Assembly: GCA_024742935.1 (NCBI GenBank)
Contig: JANSXN010000019.1
Location: 1-34,955 of the forward strand
Length of the DNA: 34,955 bases
Origin: Flavobacteriaceae bacterium
GTDB lineage: Bacteria; Bacteroidota; Bacteroidia; Flavobacteriales; Flavobacteriaceae
Direction of reading: 5' to 3'
Below the pieces are notes generated by a model. The model searched no databases. It was not told the origin of the DNA and saw only the letters and a program-made list of their open reading frames with translations. This document shows, one piece after another, positions 31,036-34,955 of the stretch. The position numbers and the translations under genes are program-made. Position 1 is the first letter of the stretch. Each line of letters opens with the position of its first letter.

Positions 31036-32079
31036 ATGACAAAAAAAGGAGCACTACTTGTAAATTTGGGTTCGCCAGACAGCACAGACCCAAAAGATGT
31101 AAAAAAATACCTCGACGAGTTTTTAATGGACCCCCGCGTGATAGATGTACCATACTGGTTGCGATCATTTATAGTAAGAGGAATTATCCTCAATACACGC
31201 CCAAAAAAGTCGGCCGAAGCATATAGTAAAATATGGTGGGAAGAAGGATCACCTCTCATTGTCCTTTCTGAGCGTTTGCGGGAAAAAGTAGACAATCATA
31301 CGGGTATTCCAATTGCTTTAGCCATGCGTTATGGAAGTATGACAATCAAAAAAGGCCTTCAGGAATTGAAAGAAAAAGGTGTCACCGAAGTTTTAATCGT
31401 GCCTTTATATCCTCAGTTTGCCATGGCAACAACTGAAACTATTATGGTTTTGGCCGAAGAACTGCGTCAGGAATATTTCCCTGAAATGAGCTTTGATTCG
31501 CTTCCCGCATTTTACAACAAACCTGAATATATCGACGTGCTTTCCAAGAGCATCGCTGAAAAACTGGAAGGACTGGATTATGAGCATTTACTTTTCAGCT
31601 ATCACGGTGTACCCGAAAGACATATCAAAAAAAGAGACATTACAAAAACCCATTGTAAAATTGACAAATCATGCTGTTTGACACACTCGCCGGCACATCA
31701 GTTTTGTTACCGTCATCAATGCTATGAATCCACAAGGCTTGTGGGTGAAAAGCTGGGTCTTGATCCGGGAACTTTCAGTACTTCCTTTCAGTCGCGACTG
31801 GGTTTTGACCCGTGGTTACAGCCTTACACAGACAGAACAATTGAAAAATTAGGTCTTTCAGGAATTAAAAAAATGGCAATTGTTACACCCGCTTTTGTAA
31901 GTGATTGCCTTGAAACACTCGAAGAAATTGCTATGGAAGGCGAAGAAATTTTTCACGAAGTGGGCGGAAAAGAATTCACAACCATTCCCTGCCTGAATGA
32001 TCGTGATGACTGGGTGCGTGTTTTGAGCGGCTGGATTGATCGATGGGCCGTTGTTGACGTTGAAACCGCCATAGCTTAA
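31036..32079 (+). CDS. hemH: Ferrochelatase, probable internal [2Fe-2S] class
   Basis: HemH inserts ferrous iron into protoporphyrin IX. The catalytic histidine is His190 in LLFSYHGVPERH, and LVNLGSPDS begins the protein. Between 207 and 229 five cysteines occur (Cys207, 213, 214, 224, 229), inside about 23 residues. This matches the bacterial class, known from Myxococcus xanthus, that binds a [2Fe-2S] cluster through an internal segment and not through the C-terminal tail. The C-terminus here has no cysteine cluster. The 347-residue length uses ATG 31036. Its stop TAA overlaps the next ATG by one base (TAATG), coupling it to the MATE transporter. Confidence 0.96.
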   Translation: MTKKGALLVNLGSPDSTDPKDVKKYLDEFLMDPRVIDVPYWLRSFIVRGIILNTRPKKSAEAYSKIWWEEGSPLIVLSERLREKVDNHTGIPIALAMRYGSMTIKKGLQELKEKGVTEVLIVPLYPQFAMATTETIMVLAEELRQEYFPEMSFDSLPAFYNKPEYIDVLSKSIAEKLEGLDYEHLLFSYHGVPERHIKKRDITKTHCKIDKSCCLTHSPAHQFCYRHQCYESTRLVGEKLGLDPGTFSTSFQSRLGFDPWLQPYTDRTIEKLGLSGIKKMAIVTPAFVSDCLETLEEIAMEGEEIFHEVGGKEFTTIPCLNDRDDWVRVLSGWIDRWAVVDVETAIA

Positions 32080-33440
32080 TGAGAAAAATCACCCATTCTG
32101 AAACTCTTGGGAAAAAGCCCATTGGAAAACTTCTGATACAACAATCTGTACCAGCTTCTATTGGGATTTTGGTGATGTCTTTAAACATTCTTGTGGACAC
32201 CATTTTTGTAGGGAATTGGATTGGTTCTATTGCCATTGCAGCAATCAACGTCGTGTTACCGGTTTCTTTTTTTATTGCGGCACTCGGTATGTCTATTGGT
32301 ATTGGTGGATCTTCCATTATTTCAAGGGCACTGGGTGCTAATGACAAGAAAAAAGCGCTAAAAACTTTTGGCAATCAAATAACCATTACACTTTTATTAA
32401 CCACTTTGCTGGTGGGTTTTGGTCTTTATTACATCAATGATTTGATTCCCGCTTTTGGTGGAAAAGGGGACATTTTTGAACCCGCTAAAATTTATTACCG
32501 CATTGTACTCTATGGAGTGCCCCTGCTGGCACTTTGTATGATGGGAAACACGGTAATAAGAGCAGAAGGCAAGCCCAAATTTGCCATGAACGCCATGATT
32601 ATTCCTTCTGTGAGTAACTTGGTTTTGGATTATATTTTGATTTATGTGTTTGATATGGGCATGGATGGTGCGGCCTGGGCTACTACGATTTCTTATGCAA
32701 TGTGTTTTGGGTATATTTTGTGGTTTTTCCTGTCAAAAAACTCAGAATTAAAGATTAATTTTTCTCATTTTGGACTGGATTTTCCAATTTTAAAGGAGAT
32801 AACATCACTAGGGTTTGTGACTCTTTCGCGTCAAGCGGTGGTAAGTATTACTTACCTAATAATGAATAATATTTTGTTTGATTTGGGAGGGGAGTCTTCA
32901 GTGGCTGTTTATGCCATTATTGGCAGAATGCTCATGTTTGCACTCTTTCCTGTACTGGGAGTGACACAGGGTTTCTTGCCCATAGCCGGGTATAATTATG
33001 GTGCAAATTATCATAGCCGGGTGAGGGAAAGTATTAATAAAGCCATTAAATTTGCTGCATTTTTAGGTCTTTTTGTGTTTGGTTTTATTATGTTTTTTGC
33101 AGAAGAAATCGTGATGGTTTTTACAGATGATGCCCGTGTAATTGCAGATACTCCCGGTGCTATGAGGTGGGTGTTTGCAGCGATACCCATTATTGCGGTT
33201 CAATTGATTGGCGCTGCTTATTTTCAAGCCATTGGTAAAGCGGTTCCGGCCTTGTTGCTTACTTTGACCAGACAGGGATTTTTCTTTATTCCGCTGGTGC
33301 TGATTTTGCCCCATTATTTTGGTGAAATTGGCGTCTGGATTTCATTTCCCATTGCAGATTTACTCTCAACACTTGTAACTGCTTACTTCCTTAACAGAGA
33401 GATTAGAATGAATTTAAAAACGAGCCCTGAAAATGGCTAA
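32079..33440 (+). CDS. MATE family multidrug/organic-cation efflux transporter
   Basis: The 453-residue protein has the two-repeat, roughly 12-helix arrangement of MATE transporters. The conserved N-terminal repeat start is GKKPIGKLLIQQSVPASIGI, and the second half begins near LGFVTLSRQAVVSITYL. MATE proteins export organic compounds using sodium or proton gradients at the inner membrane. It is translationally coupled to hemH (TAATG) and followed by hemJ after 40 bases. This unusual place suggests that it may export a porphyrin or related compound, but nothing in the sequence proves the substrate. Confidence 0.93.
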   Translation: MRKITHSETLGKKPIGKLLIQQSVPASIGILVMSLNILVDTIFVGNWIGSIAIAAINVVLPVSFFIAALGMSIGIGGSSIISRALGANDKKKALKTFGNQITITLLLTTLLVGFGLYYINDLIPAFGGKGDIFEPAKIYYRIVLYGVPLLALCMMGNTVIRAEGKPKFAMNAMIIPSVSNLVLDYILIYVFDMGMDGAAWATTISYAMCFGYILWFFLSKNSELKINFSHFGLDFPILKEITSLGFVTLSRQAVVSITYLIMNNILFDLGGESSVAVYAIIGRMLMFALFPVLGVTQGFLPIAGYNYGANYHSRVRESINKAIKFAAFLGLFVFGFIMFFAEEIVMVFTDDARVIADTPGAMRWVFAAIPIIAVQLIGAAYFQAIGKAVPALLLTLTRQGFFFIPLVLILPHYFGEIGVWISFPIADLLSTLVTAYFLNREIRMNLKTSPENG

Positions 33441-33480
33441 TAATTTGTATTTTTAGGCTTCAATCCATTAGACATATTTC

Positions 33481-34023
33481 ATGCTTTATAATTATTTAAA
33501 AGCCCTCCACCTCATATTTGTGATTACCTGGTTTGCCGGTCTTTTTTATGTGGTGCGACTTTTTGTTTATCAAATTGAGGCTTACCACAAACCCTCCCCT
33601 GAGAAAGAAATTTTAGGAAAACAATTAAAAATCATGACAAAGCGCCTATGGTACATTATTACCTGGCCATCGATGATACTCGCGGTTGTTTTTGGTATTT
33701 GGTTGCTTTCTATTAGAGCAGTACTTATCACTGATGTATGGATGCAGGTGAAACTGGGTTTTGTGTTGTTTTTAATTGTTTATCATTTTATATGCCATCG
33801 CTATTTTAAACAACTCCAAAAAGATATTGTAAAAAAATCGTCAAACTATATGCGCATTTTTAATGAAGGCGCTACCATTGTGTTGTTTGCGGTTGTGTTT
33901 TTAGTAAATTTCAGATATTCTATTGATTGGGTATATGGTACTTTGGGTCTTATACTTTTTTCAATTTTAATAATGATGGGATACAAACTTTACAAATACC
34001 TGAGAGAAAAAAATGGAGGTTAG
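33481..34023 (+). CDS. hemJ: Protoporphyrinogen IX oxidase, HemJ type
   Basis: This 180-residue membrane protein matches my memory of cyanobacterial HemJ along most of its length. It has KALHLIFVITWFAGLFYVVR with the conserved His10, LFVYQIEA, MTKRLWYIITWPSM, WMQVKLGFVLFLIVYHF and RIFNEGATIVL. Four or five membrane helices are evident. HemJ oxidises protoporphyrinogen IX to protoporphyrin IX, the step before ferrochelatase, and is probably a haem-binding enzyme using the respiratory chain. Proteins of this kind are often mislabelled as CopD-like. Its place after hemH and the absence of hemG or hemY in the window support the call. A histidine kinase gene starts 67 bases later. Confidence 0.9.
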   Translation: MLYNYLKALHLIFVITWFAGLFYVVRLFVYQIEAYHKPSPEKEILGKQLKIMTKRLWYIITWPSMILAVVFGIWLLSIRAVLITDVWMQVKLGFVLFLIVYHFICHRYFKQLQKDIVKKSSNYMRIFNEGATIVLFAVVFLVNFRYSIDWVYGTLGLILFSILIMMGYKLYKYLREKNGG

Positions 34024-34090
34024 ATGTGGCTCATTATTTGATGAATCACTTAATAGGCACGCTGATTTTTAAAAACCTAAAGAAGCTCAA

Positions 34091-34955
34091 ATGATTAAAA
34101 GCCTTTTAAAAAGCAAAAGTTCCCTGCGAACAAAAATTTTTCTCTCTATGATTGTTCTCGTTTTGGGAGCTTCCATCTTGATTGCTTTGGCCACTATCTA
34201 TCAGTATAATCAAGACTCTCTTCAATATCATAAGGAACGACTGGATCGGAAAGAAGATCAAATAAGAGCAAGTATAAATTATGAACTCAGAAAGACATCT
34301 TATGAGGTAATTACTGAAAATATCCCCTTAATTTTTAAAGATAAAATCTATGAAATTCAGGACATTCATAATATGGAAGTATCTCTGTTTGATTTAAACG
34401 GAACGATTTTAAAATCTTCTAGAGCTTCCTTTTTTGAAAGACCCTCAGACTCTATTAGTGCAGATGTCTTAAGCGCACTAAGAAGTTCGTCATCAAAAAA
34501 ACATGTGGTTCGCTTTCAGGAGGGGGATAAGAAGTATCGATCTTCATATTCTTACATAACAGACAATTATTTTAAACCACTTGCTATTTTAAATTTGCCC
34601 TACATTGAAGAAGACGATTTTATAACCCGTGAACTTAAAAACTTTTTGATTCGCCTGGCACAGGTATATCTTTTTATGATGGTTATTGCGATTGTATTAT
34701 CTTATTTATTGTCAAAACACATTACAAGACCCTTAAAAACAATAAGTGAAAAAATAAAGGAAACCCGATTTGATAAATCCAATAAAAAAATAGAAACAGT
34801 GCAAGCAAGTGAAGAAATTTCAACCCTTGTTAATGCCTATAATAATATGATAGATGAACTAGAAAGCAGTGCAGCAGCTCTCGCAGCAAATGAGCGGGAA
34901 ACTGCTTGGCGCGAAATGGCAAAACAAGTGGCTCACGAGATAAAAAACCCTTTAA
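34091..34955 (+). CDS. Sensor histidine kinase, 3' truncated by window edge
   Basis: The frame opens at ATG 34091 and runs off the right edge after 288 codons. It shows a first membrane helix (about 17-37), a periplasmic sensor part of about 150 residues (VSLFDLNGTILKSSRAS), a second helix (about 188-208), a HAMP domain (about 209-262; SKHITRPLKTISEKI, NAYNNMIDEL) and the start of the HisKA domain. The phosphoacceptor is His282 in REMAKQVAHEIKNPL. The ATPase domain lies beyond the window. Such kinases signal envelope or metabolic state to a response regulator that cannot be seen here. The signal is unknown, and the link to the haem genes is by position only. Confidence 0.93.
   Translation, partial: MIKSLLKSKSSLRTKIFLSMIVLVLGASILIALATIYQYNQDSLQYHKERLDRKEDQIRASINYELRKTSYEVITENIPLIFKDKIYEIQDIHNMEVSLFDLNGTILKSSRASFFERPSDSISADVLSALRSSSSKKHVVRFQEGDKKYRSSYSYITDNYFKPLAILNLPYIEEDDFITRELKNFLIRLAQVYLFMMVIAIVLSYLLSKHITRPLKTISEKIKETRFDKSNKKIETVQASEEISTLVNAYNNMIDELESSAAALAANERETAWREMAKQVAHEIKNPL

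Noticed and set aside
33481-34023. CopD-like copper-resistance protein
   Set aside because: The motif pattern and haem-gene context fit HemJ much better.

Overview
This window comes from a member of the Bacteroidota, almost certainly class Flavobacteriia. The DNA is AT-rich. Candidate promoters carry the Bacteroidota -7 box TAnnTTTG, and strong Shine-Dalgarno sequences are scarce. It encodes the gliding-motility lipoprotein GldH, a secreted protease with a type IX secretion (T9SS) C-terminal sorting domain, and an ECF sigma factor beside a membrane anchor/beta-barrel fusion of a type common in this phylum. I see no prophage, insertion sequence, CRISPR array, tRNA or rRNA. The window is mainly chromosomal housekeeping sequence, with several palindromic repeats and one well-formed orphan RNA structure.

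Layout. 1-609: a PlsC-type acyltransferase cut by the left edge. 727-2721 (minus): ECF sigma factor and putative anti-sigma/beta-barrel protein. 2857-3864 (minus): recA. 4267-5622: a TrhO-type tRNA hydroxylase with an unusual C-terminal domain. 5738-11041: an apparent operon ricT, gldH, penicillin-binding protein 1A, scoA, scoB. 11042-11525: a gene-free stretch with a terminator, a candidate pseudoknotted small RNA and a REP-like palindrome. 11526-13217 (minus): an OppD-OppF-like double ATPase. 13431-17063: a 1210-residue T9SS-exported subtilisin-like protease. 17113-21078 (minus): lemA, M48 protease, ogt, serine hydrolase, DEDDy exonuclease. 21153-22232 (minus): a CNNM/CorC-type transporter. 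22389-23303 (minus): two unrecognised small proteins.

23359-34023 is a haem biosynthesis locus. The minus strand carries hemA-hemC-hemD-hemE-(unknown)-hemF-hemB. The divergent plus strand carries an AraC-type regulator, hemH, a MATE transporter and hemJ. Together these cover every step from glutamyl-tRNA to protohaem except glutamate-1-semialdehyde aminomutase (HemL), which must lie elsewhere. The oxygen-dependent HemF and the HemJ-type protoporphyrinogen oxidase point to an aerobic route. A sensor histidine kinase runs off the right edge from 34091.

The points most worth a second look are: the H-type pseudoknot plus terminator at 11408-11481; a REP-like palindrome inside the 5' end of hemC that leaves only a TTG start; the U32/YegQ-like domain on TrhO; the unknown histidine-rich gene and the MATE transporter embedded in the haem genes; and palindromes at the haem promoters that could be operators for the AraC regulator or an iron sensor. 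I find no clear case of a wholly undescribed multigene system.
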